Shown here one piece after another: positions 16,648-25,065 of a stretch of DNA of 64,000 nt. Location of the stretch: NCBI RefSeq assembly GCF_029623755.1, contig NZ_CP121106.1:186001-250000 (forward strand), in the 5' to 3' direction. A program made the translations under genes and the position numbers. The notes under the pieces are model-generated. The model saw only the letters and a program-made list of their open reading frames with translations. It had not been told where the DNA came from and made no database searches. Each line of letters starts with the position of its first letter. Position 1 is the stretch's first letter. The DNA is from Altererythrobacter sp. CAU 1644 (lineage in GTDB: Bacteria > Pseudomonadota > Alphaproteobacteria > Sphingomonadales > Sphingomonadaceae).

Positions 16648-18102
16648 TCAAGCGCTGCCCATCGCCTGGCGATAGAGCGCGCTGTCGGCGGCGTAGAAGT
16701 TGCAATGGAAGCCCGATGGCACGCGGAAAGGGATCTCGACCGTAGCGATCGGACCGCTGGCGATATCCATGGCCGCGAACACCGCCAGTTCGCTCGTGGC
16801 GGCATTGGCGCGGTGCACGAGGGTCAGTGCATAGCCGTCACCCTCTTCCGTCCCGCCGAGACGCGGCGCGAAAATCAGTTCGCCGCAGGAGGCGCCATCC
16901 CCGAAGTGATAGATATCCTCTTCTCCGGTCTGGGTGTCGTAACGCAGCACCGCGTCCATCCCCTCAACCCGTCCGTCGCGCGAATGGAGATTGATGTTGC
17001 CGTAGGCCTGGCGCGAGGCGCGGCTCATCAACCGGTCGTCGGGCCGCGGGAACTGGATGTCGCGCCCGTTAAGCACTTCCTCCTTCATCCAGCCGGTGTT
17101 GCCGTTCGGATCGATCGTCCAGCGGCGCAGGTTCTGCATGGTTTCGGCATGAGTGCGTTTCTCGCCCCGATCGTTCGGGAACAGAGCCGTACGATCCGCA
17201 GCCGCCACATCGGCAATGATCTTGCCGTCGGCATCTTCCCACACGTTGAGCTCGTGGAACATGTGCCGCGGTTCGTATTCGAACCAGCGGATGTCGTCTG
17301 CGCTGCCGTAGCGCGGCATCAGGGCGATCTTGGTCGGTCGACCTTCGACCCATGCGGTCATCGGCCCGCCCTTCTGCGCGCGTTCGATATCGGTGTCGAT
17401 CGGAATGACCGGGATGATCGCCCAGTTCTCGGTCAGGAAGAACGTATGCAGCAACGCCATGTGGGGTACGTCTAGCACTTCGCTTTTCTGCAGCGACCCG
17501 TCGGCATTGATGATGTCATAGCGCATCTGCTTGGCACCCATCGGCCCGTTGATCATCGAACTGACGTTGAACATCTCGCCCGTGGTCTGGTCGATCGTCG
17601 GATGCGCGCCGAAAGTGGTCGTGACCACTTCGCCGTAGTGCTCCTCCCCGCGGGTCGCGAGGCTGCGCGGGTCCATCTCGACCGGTGGCGCGCCTTCCAT
17701 CAGCGCCAGCAGCTTGCCGCCATGGACGATGATATTGGTGTTGCCGGTGTTGTAACGCTTGCCCGCAACGGCGGGATCGCTGGTCATCGGATTTCCGAAA
17801 ATTCCGAACAGGCGCCGACCTGCCTCCTTCTCGAGCTCGAACTTCTCGGTCCGAACCCAGCGATTGCGCATCGACACGCGGCCGTCGGCGATCTCGAAGG
17901 CGTAGATCATCCCGTCACCGTCGAACCAGTGATAGTCGCCCTCGATCGGCGGATAGAGCGATTCCGGCCCGTTACGGTAGAAAATGCCGGCCAGGTCGTC
18001 CGGCAGTTCGCCATGCACGAACAGATCCGGTGCGTCGGCCTCGATCCGCATCGGGGCGTGGTGCCCGCTCAGATAGGGGTGGTCGAAGAAGGGTTGGGTC
18101 AT
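16648..18102 (-). CDS. Carotenoid-oxygenase-family dioxygenase (lignostilbene/apocarotenoid type)
   Basis: This 484-residue protein belongs to the RPE65/carotenoid cleavage family, seven-bladed propellers with an iron held by four His. Candidate ligands are in FGAHPTID, ALLHTFFL, MFHELNVW and PSGFHCNFY, in the expected order. The family splits a C=C bond with O2 in carotenoids, apocarotenoids or stilbenes. Bacterial members in sphingomonads often act on lignin-derived stilbenes. AAGGAGC precedes the ATG. There is no signal peptide. It leads a two-gene operon with an MDR reductase and is divergent from the molybdopterin oxidoreductase. The substrate is not readable. Confidence 0.92.
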   Translation of the reverse strand: MTQPFFDHPYLSGHHAPMRIEADAPDLFVHGELPDDLAGIFYRNGPESLYPPIEGDYHWFDGDGMIYAFEIADGRVSMRNRWVRTEKFELEKEAGRRLFGIFGNPMTSDPAVAGKRYNTGNTNIIVHGGKLLALMEGAPPVEMDPRSLATRGEEHYGEVVTTTFGAHPTIDQTTGEMFNVSSMINGPMGAKQMRYDIINADGSLQKSEVLDVPHMALLHTFFLTENWAIIPVIPIDTDIERAQKGGPMTAWVEGRPTKIALMPRYGSADDIRWFEYEPRHMFHELNVWEDADGKIIADVAAADRTALFPNDRGEKRTHAETMQNLRRWTIDPNGNTGWMKEEVLNGRDIQFPRPDDRLMSRASRQAYGNINLHSRDGRVEGMDAVLRYDTQTGEEDIYHFGDGASCGELIFAPRLGGTEEGDGYALTLVHRANAATSELAVFAAMDIASGPIATVEIPFRVPSGFHCNFYAADSALYRQAMGSA

Positions 18103-18223
18103 CGCAATGCTCCTTGCATCGACTAGTGCAGGAAGCGGGGTGACCTATCAGCTAGCAAAAGTAACCGTCGAACCGGTGGTGCCTGCGGGGGCATAAGGGC
18201 AGGATCAAATCGAGGAACGCCCC

Positions 18224-20368
18224 ATGCCCGTCGAGACACACCGCACATTCTGCCGCTTTTGCCACGCCAATTGCGCAATGATTGCCGAGGTAGAGGACGG
18301 CAAGGTCATCAGGGTCAAGGGCGACCCCGACGATCCGGCCTATGGCGGATATACCTGCCTGAAGGGCCGCGAGCTGCCGGATTCGCACAATGCCGAGCAC
18401 CGGCTGCGGCATTCGCTGGTGCGCAACGAGGCAGGTGAATTCGATGAAACCCCGATGATGGAGGCGCTGGGACATGTCTCCGGCGAGCTGCGCCGGATCA
18501 TCGATACTTACGGCCCGCACTCGGTCGCCATCTTCATGGGTTCGGGCGGCTACCAGAACAGCTCCGCCATGGCGGCCTCGCTCAGCCTGGCGCAGGCGAT
18601 CGGCACGCGCAATTTCTACACTTCGGTCACGCTCGACCAGCCCGCCAAGGTCTTCACCACCACGCGCTACGGCAAGTGGATGGGCGGGACCAATACCTTC
18701 TCGGAGGCCGATGTCGCGCTGCTTGTCGGCAACAATCCCCTGGTTTCGCACTACTCGCCGCCGGGAGGAGTGCCGCCGTTCAGCCCCTCGCGCCGCATCC
18801 GCGACCGTCAGGCCGAGGGCATGAAGCTGATCGTAGCTGACCCGCGCGAAAGCGATGTCGCGGCGCTCGCCGACATCTACCTGCCGGTAAAGCCTGGCGA
18901 GGATCCCGCACTGCTCGCAGGCATGCTCAACGTCATCTTCGAAGAAGAGCTCTACGACCGCAATTTCGTCTCCGCGCATGTCGACGGCGTCGAGGAATTG
19001 CAGGCGGCGGTGGCACCCTTCACCCCCCAGGTCGCCGCAGATCGCGCCGGAGTGGACAAGGACCAGCTGGTCGCCGCAGCGCGCATGTTCGCTAACGGAT
19101 CGAAAGGCTGCGCCGTGACCGGGACCGGGCCGGAAATGGCGGGCAACGGCACGCTCACCGAATATCTCGTCACTTGCCTCAACACGCTGTGCGCGCGTTT
19201 CAAGCAGGAAGGCGAGAAATGCGCCATTCCCGGGGTCTTCACCACACCGCAGGCGCCCAAGCGCGCGCAGGTCGGTCCGCCCATGCAGATGTTCGGCGCG
19301 CCGGGCATGGCCAAATCGCGCTTCCGCGGGCTCGGCCAATTGTTGTTCGAAATGCCCTGCAATGTCCTGGCCGACGAAATCCTCACGCCGGGCGAAGGGC
19401 AGATCCGCGCGTTGATCTCGGTCGGAGGCAATCCCGAAGTCGGCTTTCCCAACCAGCTCAAGATGCGCCGCGCGCTCGACGATCTCGAACTATTCGTCCA
19501 GATCGATCCGTGGATGAGCGCCAGCGCGAAACGCGCCGATGTGGTGCTCGCACCCAAACAGTGCCTCGAGCGCGAGGACATCACCAACCTGTCCGAATGG
19601 TGGCACGAGCAGCCCTATGCCCGCTACACCGAGGCGGTCGTCGAGGCCCCCGGCGACGTGATCGACGAATACGAGATGATGTGGCACATCGCCAAGCGCC
19701 TCGGCGTGCAGCTTAAGCTGATGGGCGGGCCGGTTCCGATGGACGGCCACAGCCCGCCGCCCAAGGAATTGTTCCTCGACCTGATGACCGCCGGCTGCCT
19801 GGTCAAGCCGAGCGAGGTGCGCAAGGATGCCCGCGCGCGGGACGGCGCTGCCGTGGTCTATGACGATATCCACCCGGTGGTCGAGGCGGCCGATCCTGCC
19901 GAGCAATACCGGTTCGACCTCAACGCCGGTGCCATGCCGGCGCAGCTCGAGAAATACGGGCGCGACGAGGCCCGTGCCGCCGGATACGATTTCCGCCTGA
20001 TCTCGCGCCGGTCCAAGCATCGCTTCAACTCGATCGGCCAGCCGCTGGCGAAGCTCGGGCGCAAGGTCACCACCAATCCCGCCTATATCCACCCTGAAGA
20101 CATGGCGGCCAAGGGCATCAAGGAAGGCGACGTGATCGAGATCTCGAGCGCGCACGCCTCGATCCACGGGGTTGCCAAGCCCAGCGACCGGGTTCGGCGC
20201 GGGCTGATCTCGATGGCGCATGCCTTCGGCGACAGCGAGGCCGGCAAACACAATGTCCGCGAGGTGGGTGGCTCGACCAACCGTCTGACCAGCGACGAGG
20301 TCGATTACGATCCGATCACCGGGCAGGCGCTGCAGAGCGCCATTCCCGTGCGGATCGCCGCGGCCTAG
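18224..20368 (+). CDS. Molybdopterin-dependent oxidoreductase (DMSO-reductase superfamily)
   Basis: This 714-residue enzyme has an N-terminal [4Fe-4S] motif, Cys10-X2-Cys13-X3-Cys17-X27-Cys45. The molybdopterin domains (VALLVGNNPLVSHYSPPGG, then ALISVGGNPEVGFPNQ) and the C-terminal molydopterin-binding domain (NPAYIHPEDMAAKGIKEGD) follow. There is no twin-arginine signal, so it should be cytoplasmic. Relatives include acetylene-hydratase-like and formate-dehydrogenase-like proteins. No small iron-sulfur or membrane subunit is nearby, so the partner is unknown. It is followed by an MDR reductase (23 bases) and a ThuA-like gene. It may hydrate, hydroxylate or reduce a pathway intermediate; this is inference. 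Confidence 0.93.
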   Translation: MPVETHRTFCRFCHANCAMIAEVEDGKVIRVKGDPDDPAYGGYTCLKGRELPDSHNAEHRLRHSLVRNEAGEFDETPMMEALGHVSGELRRIIDTYGPHSVAIFMGSGGYQNSSAMAASLSLAQAIGTRNFYTSVTLDQPAKVFTTTRYGKWMGGTNTFSEADVALLVGNNPLVSHYSPPGGVPPFSPSRRIRDRQAEGMKLIVADPRESDVAALADIYLPVKPGEDPALLAGMLNVIFEEELYDRNFVSAHVDGVEELQAAVAPFTPQVAADRAGVDKDQLVAAARMFANGSKGCAVTGTGPEMAGNGTLTEYLVTCLNTLCARFKQEGEKCAIPGVFTTPQAPKRAQVGPPMQMFGAPGMAKSRFRGLGQLLFEMPCNVLADEILTPGEGQIRALISVGGNPEVGFPNQLKMRRALDDLELFVQIDPWMSASAKRADVVLAPKQCLEREDITNLSEWWHEQPYARYTEAVVEAPGDVIDEYEMMWHIAKRLGVQLKLMGGPVPMDGHSPPPKELFLDLMTAGCLVKPSEVRKDARARDGAAVVYDDIHPVVEAADPAEQYRFDLNAGAMPAQLEKYGRDEARAAGYDFRLISRRSKHRFNSIGQPLAKLGRKVTTNPAYIHPEDMAAKGIKEGDVIEISSAHASIHGVAKPSDRVRRGLISMAHAFGDSEAGKHNVREVGGSTNRLTSDEVDYDPITGQALQSAIPVRIAAA

Positions 20369-20391
20369 CCACTTCATACAAGGGAACAGAC

Positions 20392-21402
20392 ATGCCCCAG
20401 AACAGGCGCTTTCTCCTCCAGCGTCGCCCCGACGGCGAGCCGGTACCCGAAGACTTCGAACTGGTCACCGAAGCCACGCCCGAACTGGCGGACGGTCAGT
20501 TCCTGATCCGCAATCATTATGCCTCGCTCGATCCGGCGATCCGCGGATGGATGGATGCGGAGGGGAACTACATGCCCCCGATCCCGCTGGGCGACCCGGT
20601 GCGGGCCAGTACGATCGGTGTGGTCGAGGAAAGCCGCGCCGAGGGTTTCGAGAAGGGCCAATGGGTCATGGGCCTCCACGCGCTGGAGGACTTCTCGCTC
20701 AGCCAGGCGGGCGGCTTTACCCAGCCGATCGATCCGTCGCTGGTCCCTAGCGTCACCAACTACCTCTCGATTTTCGGTGCAGTCGGCATGACCGCCTATT
20801 TCGGCTTCCTCGAAGTGTGCGAGCCGAAGGAAGGCGATACCGTGCTGGTGACAGGTGCCGCCGGGGCGGTCGGGTCGCTCGTCGGGCAACTCGCCAAGAT
20901 CAAGGGCTGCCGCGCCATCGGCATCGCCGGCGGGCCGGAGAAATGCGCCAAGCTGACCGAGAAATACGGGTTCGATACTGCGATCGACTACAAGGGAAAG
21001 AGCGAGGCGGACCTCACCAGGGAGATCGCCGCGGCCGCGCCCGACGGGGTCGATGTGATTTTCGAGAATGTCGGCGGCATCATCCTCGATGCCGGTCTCA
21101 TGAACCTCAACCTGCATGCCCGCGTCGGCCTGTGCGGAATGATCAGCGAATACAACACCGAGCCGCGCGGTGTTCGCAACCTGTGGCAACTGATCGTCAA
21201 GCGCGCGCAGATCCGCGGGCTGCTGGTTGCCGACTACGTCGAACGCTTTGGCGAAGGCGCGGCGCAGATGGGCCAGTGGGCGGCGGAGGGCCGGCTGGTC
21301 ATCGAAGAGCAGGTCGATGAAGGGCTGGAGAATACCTACGCCAGTTTCATGCGGCTATTTGCCGGAACCAATCAGGGCAAGATGATCCTGAAGATCGCCT
21401 GA
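20392..21402 (+). CDS. MDR-family NADP-dependent oxidoreductase (CurA type)
   Basis: This 336-residue zinc-free MDR enzyme has the nucleotide loop TGAAGAVGSLVGQ near residue 155 and ENVGGIILDAGL further on. It is the third paralogue in the window and is closest in layout to the one at 15618. AAGGGAAC precedes the ATG. The stop TGA shares one base with the following ATG (TGATG), so the ThuA-like gene is translationally coupled. NADPH-dependent reduction of an activated C=C bond is expected from the family. Location in one operon with a molybdoenzyme suggests a linked redox step. Confidence 0.92.
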   Translation: MPQNRRFLLQRRPDGEPVPEDFELVTEATPELADGQFLIRNHYASLDPAIRGWMDAEGNYMPPIPLGDPVRASTIGVVEESRAEGFEKGQWVMGLHALEDFSLSQAGGFTQPIDPSLVPSVTNYLSIFGAVGMTAYFGFLEVCEPKEGDTVLVTGAAGAVGSLVGQLAKIKGCRAIGIAGGPEKCAKLTEKYGFDTAIDYKGKSEADLTREIAAAAPDGVDVIFENVGGIILDAGLMNLNLHARVGLCGMISEYNTEPRGVRNLWQLIVKRAQIRGLLVADYVERFGEGAAQMGQWAAEGRLVIEEQVDEGLENTYASFMRLFAGTNQGKMILKIA

Positions 21403-22184
21403 TGAGCACACTGCTCGTCCTCTCCGGCGGGCATCCCTACGAGGAAGCTCCGTTCGACGAGCTGATCCATTCGCTGGGTTTCGAGCGGGTCGAGCACCTG
21501 GTCCATCCGGAGGCGGAGGCTGCGGTGGCGGCGGGAGCGGCCGACCACGCCGATGCACTGCTGTTCTACGACATGGGAGGGTACACCTTTGCCGATGGTG
21601 CGGTGGCCACTCGCCCGCCCTCACCCGAATTCCGCCAGGCGATCGAGCGCCGGTTCGCTTCGGGCAAGGGGGCGGTCGCCATGCATCACGCGCTTGCCGG
21701 CTGGGCCGAATGGCCGGAATGGCACGCTATGCTGGGCGGGCGTTTTCTCTACCAGCCAGACGAATGGCAAGGTCGGCCGGCACCTGATTCCGGGTACCGC
21801 CACGACGTCGCCTATCAGGCCGAAGCGCTGTGCCACCACCCGATCTTCGACGGCGTCCCTTCGACCTTCGCGGTCATCGACGAACTCTACCTCGCCCAAG
21901 TGGACGAATCGGCCGTCACTCCGCTGATTCGCGCGAACCATGTCTTCACCCGCGACAATTTCTATTCCGCCGCACTGGCGGTTGGTGGGACCATGTTCAG
22001 CAATGACGGATGGGATCACGCCGACGGATCGGACCTGATCGGATGGGAGCGCAGGATCGGCGCAGCCCCCCTGATTTACCTGCAATTCGGTGACGGGCCC
22101 GAGACTTATCGCAATCCGCATGTGCATCGCCTGCTGGCCAATGCCCTGCGTTACACCGCAACTGCTTCAATTCACGATGGCTGA
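21402..22184 (+). CDS. ThuA-like (glutamine-amidotransferase-fold) protein
   Basis: This 260-residue protein has the ThuA fold: LLVLSGGHPYEEAPFDELI at the start, ALLFYDMGGYTF at the second strand, GKGAVAMHHALAGWAEWPEW at the nucleophile-elbow position, and NPHVHRLLANALRY at the end. ThuA proteins are linked to sugar utilisation but their reaction is unclear, and many lack the amidotransferase Cys; here the elbow is His-rich with no Cys. The start is fixed by TGATG coupling. A second ThuA-like gene lies at 26998. Why two occur in a hydrophobic-substrate cluster is not known. Confidence 0.85.
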   Translation: MSTLLVLSGGHPYEEAPFDELIHSLGFERVEHLVHPEAEAAVAAGAADHADALLFYDMGGYTFADGAVATRPPSPEFRQAIERRFASGKGAVAMHHALAGWAEWPEWHAMLGGRFLYQPDEWQGRPAPDSGYRHDVAYQAEALCHHPIFDGVPSTFAVIDELYLAQVDESAVTPLIRANHVFTRDNFYSAALAVGGTMFSNDGWDHADGSDLIGWERRIGAAPLIYLQFGDGPETYRNPHVHRLLANALRYTATASIHDG

Positions 22185-22278
22185 CATTCAGCGCGCGCCG
22201 GTCGGAAAATTGCTCCTTTCAGGCCGATTTCCTAACACTTTCACGGAGTGCGCCTTCCGCTGGCCCGGCGCTAGTCTG

Positions 22279-22296
22279 GCAAAATAGGGAATCCGC
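22279..22296 (+). promoter_or_regulatory. Weak copy of the island motif before the P450 operon
   Basis: GCAAAATAGGGAATCCGC lies 21 bases before the ATG at 22318. It shares CAAAAT, the G at the eighth position and the CCGC tail with copy C when one gap is allowed. Tentative. Confidence 0.3.
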
Positions 22297-22317
22297 TCTT
22301 CTTTCGGAGTTGCATCG

Positions 22318-23556
22318 ATGAATAAGCCAGTCGGCAATCTGTTTTCACCCGAGACGCTGGTCGACCCGTTCGACCATTACCGCGAGGTGCACGAGGCAGG
22401 CATCAAGCTCCAGTTCGAGACACAAGCCAATGCCTGGGTCGTCTATTCCTACGACCTGGTCTCGGAAGTGACGGCCAAGCCGGAGATCTTCTCGAACGAC
22501 TTCGCGTCGCTGATGGGGGCGGACGACGAGGAGATCAACGCGATCCTGGCCGAGGGGTGGGACAATCCCCCGACCCTGCTGACAGCCGATCATCCGATCC
22601 ACACGCGCAACCGCAAGCTGGTCAATCTGGCTTTTTCGGCGCCGCGCGTAAACGCGATCGAAGCCGACATGCGCACCAAGGCCATCGAATTGATCGAGAA
22701 AATGGCGCAGAAGGATGGCGGCGATTTCGTCGAAGAGTTCGCCATTCCGCTGCCGGTCGCGATGATTGCGCAGCAGATCGGGCTCGACAACGATCCCAAG
22801 CAGGTCAAGAGCTGGTCGGACGCAGCGGTCGATCGCTTCAGCCAGTTGATCAGCCGCGAACGCGAACTCGAATGCGCGCACAGCTTTGTCGATTACCAGC
22901 GTCACATGAAGCGCTTGATCGACGATCGCCGCGCCAATGGCGGCGACGACTTGCTGACCGACCTTGTCGAAGCGCGGGTCGAGGGCGAAACGCCGCTGAC
23001 CGACGAAGAAATCATGTCGATCATGCAGCAGTTCATGGTCGCCGGAAACGAGACCACCACCTCGACCATTGCCGGGGGGCTGCTGCAGCTCATCCGTAAT
23101 CCCGACCAAATGGAGAAGGCCCGGGCCGCGGCAGGTGGCCGCGATCCCAAGCTGATCCAGAACATGGTCGAGGAAATGCTCCGCTATGAATCGCCTAGCG
23201 CGGGAATCTGGCGGGTGGTCAAGCAGGATGTCGAGCTGGGCGGCGAGCAGATCGCGGCTGGATCGATGCTACAGGTCCGCTATGCCGCAGCGAACCGTGA
23301 CCCGGCCAGATTCGAGGACCCCGACAAGTTCGACGTCGAGCGCAAGAACGCGCGCGCGCATCTCGCCTTCGGCAAGGGTCCGCATATGTGCGTCGGCAAT
23401 ATGCTGAGCCGCAAGGAGATGTTCGTCGCGTTCGACGAACTGCTCGAGCGTCTCGGCAATTTCCAGGTGGCCGACGAGGATGCCATCACCATTCTGCCGA
23501 ACATCATGCTGCGTGGGGTGACGAAGCTGCCGATCACCTACGAGGTACGCGCATGA
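22318..23556 (+). CDS. Cytochrome P450
   Basis: This 412-residue soluble P450 has AGNETTTS in the I helix, ExxR in EEMLRYESP, and the heme loop FGKGPHMCVGNMLSR with Cys358 as ligand. TTCGGAG lies before the ATG. Its stop overlaps the acyl-CoA dehydrogenase start as ATGA, so it leads a long operon running to about 29904. In mycobacterial sterol operons a P450 placed like this oxidises the terminal carbon of an alkyl chain before CoA activation. A terminal hydroxylase or carboxylase role for a side chain is a reasonable inference. No redox partner is present. Confidence 0.95.
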   Translation: MNKPVGNLFSPETLVDPFDHYREVHEAGIKLQFETQANAWVVYSYDLVSEVTAKPEIFSNDFASLMGADDEEINAILAEGWDNPPTLLTADHPIHTRNRKLVNLAFSAPRVNAIEADMRTKAIELIEKMAQKDGGDFVEEFAIPLPVAMIAQQIGLDNDPKQVKSWSDAAVDRFSQLISRERELECAHSFVDYQRHMKRLIDDRRANGGDDLLTDLVEARVEGETPLTDEEIMSIMQQFMVAGNETTTSTIAGGLLQLIRNPDQMEKARAAAGGRDPKLIQNMVEEMLRYESPSAGIWRVVKQDVELGGEQIAAGSMLQVRYAAANRDPARFEDPDKFDVERKNARAHLAFGKGPHMCVGNMLSRKEMFVAFDELLERLGNFQVADEDAITILPNIMLRGVTKLPITYEVRA

Positions 23557-24638
23557 ATTTCGACCTGTCCGAGGAGCAGGAACTCTTCCGCTCGACCGTC
23601 GAGCGGTTTGCGGCGCCAATCGATGTCGAGGCTCGGCGCAAATTGCGCGGGGCGGACGGAGGTTATCCGCGCGAGCGCTGGCGCGAGCTTGCAGAACTCG
23701 GCCTGATCGCCCTCGCAGCGCGCGAAGAGAACGGCGGCCTCGGCGGTTCCCCGGTCGATCTTGCCCTCGTCGCCGAAGCGATCGGCCGCGCGAACGCACC
23801 CGATCCCTGGCTCGAGAACGGTGTCCTGCCGGCGCTCCTGCTGGAAGCTGGGAAGGCCGAAGCGCCGCTCGCCGGAGTGCTCGGCGGGGAAAAGATCGTC
23901 GCCTTCGCGTGGGCCGAGCGCGGACAGCGTTACAATCTCGCCGCCCACAAGACGACCGTGGGCAAGGGATCGACGAGGACGCTCAGCGGCGAAAAGACCT
24001 TCGTGCTCGGTTCGGCCATCGCGGACGCGTTTCTGATTACGGCGGAGCGCGAGGGAGAGACCGGTATTTTCCTCGTTTCGGCGGACCGCGCCGGGCTCGA
24101 CCTTCGCCACTATCAATTGGCGGACGGCAGCCTTGCGGGCGAATTGCGCCTCAACCAGGTAAAAGTCGACGATGGCGACGAACTGGCGCTCGATGCTTCC
24201 GACCTTGCGCGGATTGTCGCCGATTGCCGCCTCTATGCCGCAGCCGAGCTCGCCGGATTGGGGCAGAAGCTGCTCGACGACACGCTCGCCTATGTGAAGG
24301 AACGCGAGCAGTTCGGCGTACCGATCGGCAGTTTCCAGGCGCTGCAGCACCGGCTGGTCGATTGCTACGCCCGGATCGAACAGTCCCGCTCGATGCTCTA
24401 TCGTGCCGCTCTCGCCGACCGCAGCGACCTAGCGCAGTGGCAGCGCAGCGCGGCTGGCGCCAAGGCCTTCATCTCCGAGAATGTTGACCATGTCGCGCGC
24501 GAGGCGGTGCAGATGCACGGCGGAATGGGCATCACCGACGAACTGGCGATCGGTCACGCGATGAAGCGCGTGCTGGTGCTGTCGCGGCTGTTCGGCGACG
24601 TCGACACCAATCTCGCCGAATACGAACTCGCGGCCTGA
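23553..24638 (+). CDS. Acyl-CoA dehydrogenase family protein, short form
   Basis: This 361-residue protein has the N-terminal ACAD helices (FDLSEEQELFRSTVERFA) and ends with the C-terminal segment MHGGMGITDELAIGHAMKR. It lacks the usual GTxEIQ-type finish and is shorter than typical homotetrameric ACADs of 380-400 residues. Sterol side-chain ACADs form alpha2beta2 pairs of one short and one long subunit. The long partner could be the 402-residue protein at 27770. FAD-dependent alpha,beta-desaturation of a bulky acyl-CoA is expected. The start is set by the ATGA overlap with the P450 stop. Confidence 0.92.
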   Translation: MNFDLSEEQELFRSTVERFAAPIDVEARRKLRGADGGYPRERWRELAELGLIALAAREENGGLGGSPVDLALVAEAIGRANAPDPWLENGVLPALLLEAGKAEAPLAGVLGGEKIVAFAWAERGQRYNLAAHKTTVGKGSTRTLSGEKTFVLGSAIADAFLITAEREGETGIFLVSADRAGLDLRHYQLADGSLAGELRLNQVKVDDGDELALDASDLARIVADCRLYAAAELAGLGQKLLDDTLAYVKEREQFGVPIGSFQALQHRLVDCYARIEQSRSMLYRAALADRSDLAQWQRSAAGAKAFISENVDHVAREAVQMHGGMGITDELAIGHAMKRVLVLSRLFGDVDTNLAEYELAA

Positions 24639-24648
24639 GGAGACAGAT

Positions 24649-25065
24649 ATGGGCGCCCTCTCCCCCATCGATCCCGAATTGTGGAGCAATGACGCGGAAC
24701 CACACCTGATGGGCGGCCGTCTCCCTTCGGGCGAGATCGTGTTCCCGATGCCTCAGGGCGACGCGGCGCGCGACGTCGAGCCCTACAAGCTCTCGCGCCA
24801 TGGCAAGCTGTGGAGCTGGACCAGCCAGGACTTCCTCCCCAAAGAGCCCTATGAGGGGCCGGGATCGGGCGAAGGCGAAGGCCCGCAGGATTTCCAGCCC
24901 TTCCTCCTCGGCTACGTCGAACTGCCTGGAGAGGTGATCGTCGAAAGCCGCATCGTCGATGCCAAGCTTGAAGATCTCAAGCTCGGCATGCCGCTCGAAT
25001 TCTGCATCGTGCCGTTCAACGACCGGCACACCACCTTCGCATTTCGTCCGGAGAAGCCCGCATGA
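24649..25065 (+). CDS. DUF35 OB-fold protein, thiolase/aldolase partner
   Basis: This 138-residue protein has a DUF35-like layout: an N-terminal helix (PIDPELWSN), a short rubredoxin-like hairpin region (LMGGRLPSGEIVFP), and an OB fold ending in PLEFCIVPFND. The zinc-binding Cys pairs of typical DUF35 proteins are absent, leaving a Cys-free hairpin. In known systems DUF35 proteins bind SCP2-type thiolases and are needed for their thiolase or retro-aldolase activity. AGGAGA lies upstream, and the stop overlaps the thiolase start as ATGA, which supports a complex. No MaoC hydratase domain is fused, unlike mycobacterial ChsH2. Confidence 0.85.
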   Translation: MGALSPIDPELWSNDAEPHLMGGRLPSGEIVFPMPQGDAARDVEPYKLSRHGKLWSWTSQDFLPKEPYEGPGSGEGEGPQDFQPFLLGYVELPGEVIVESRIVDAKLEDLKLGMPLEFCIVPFNDRHTTFAFRPEKPA

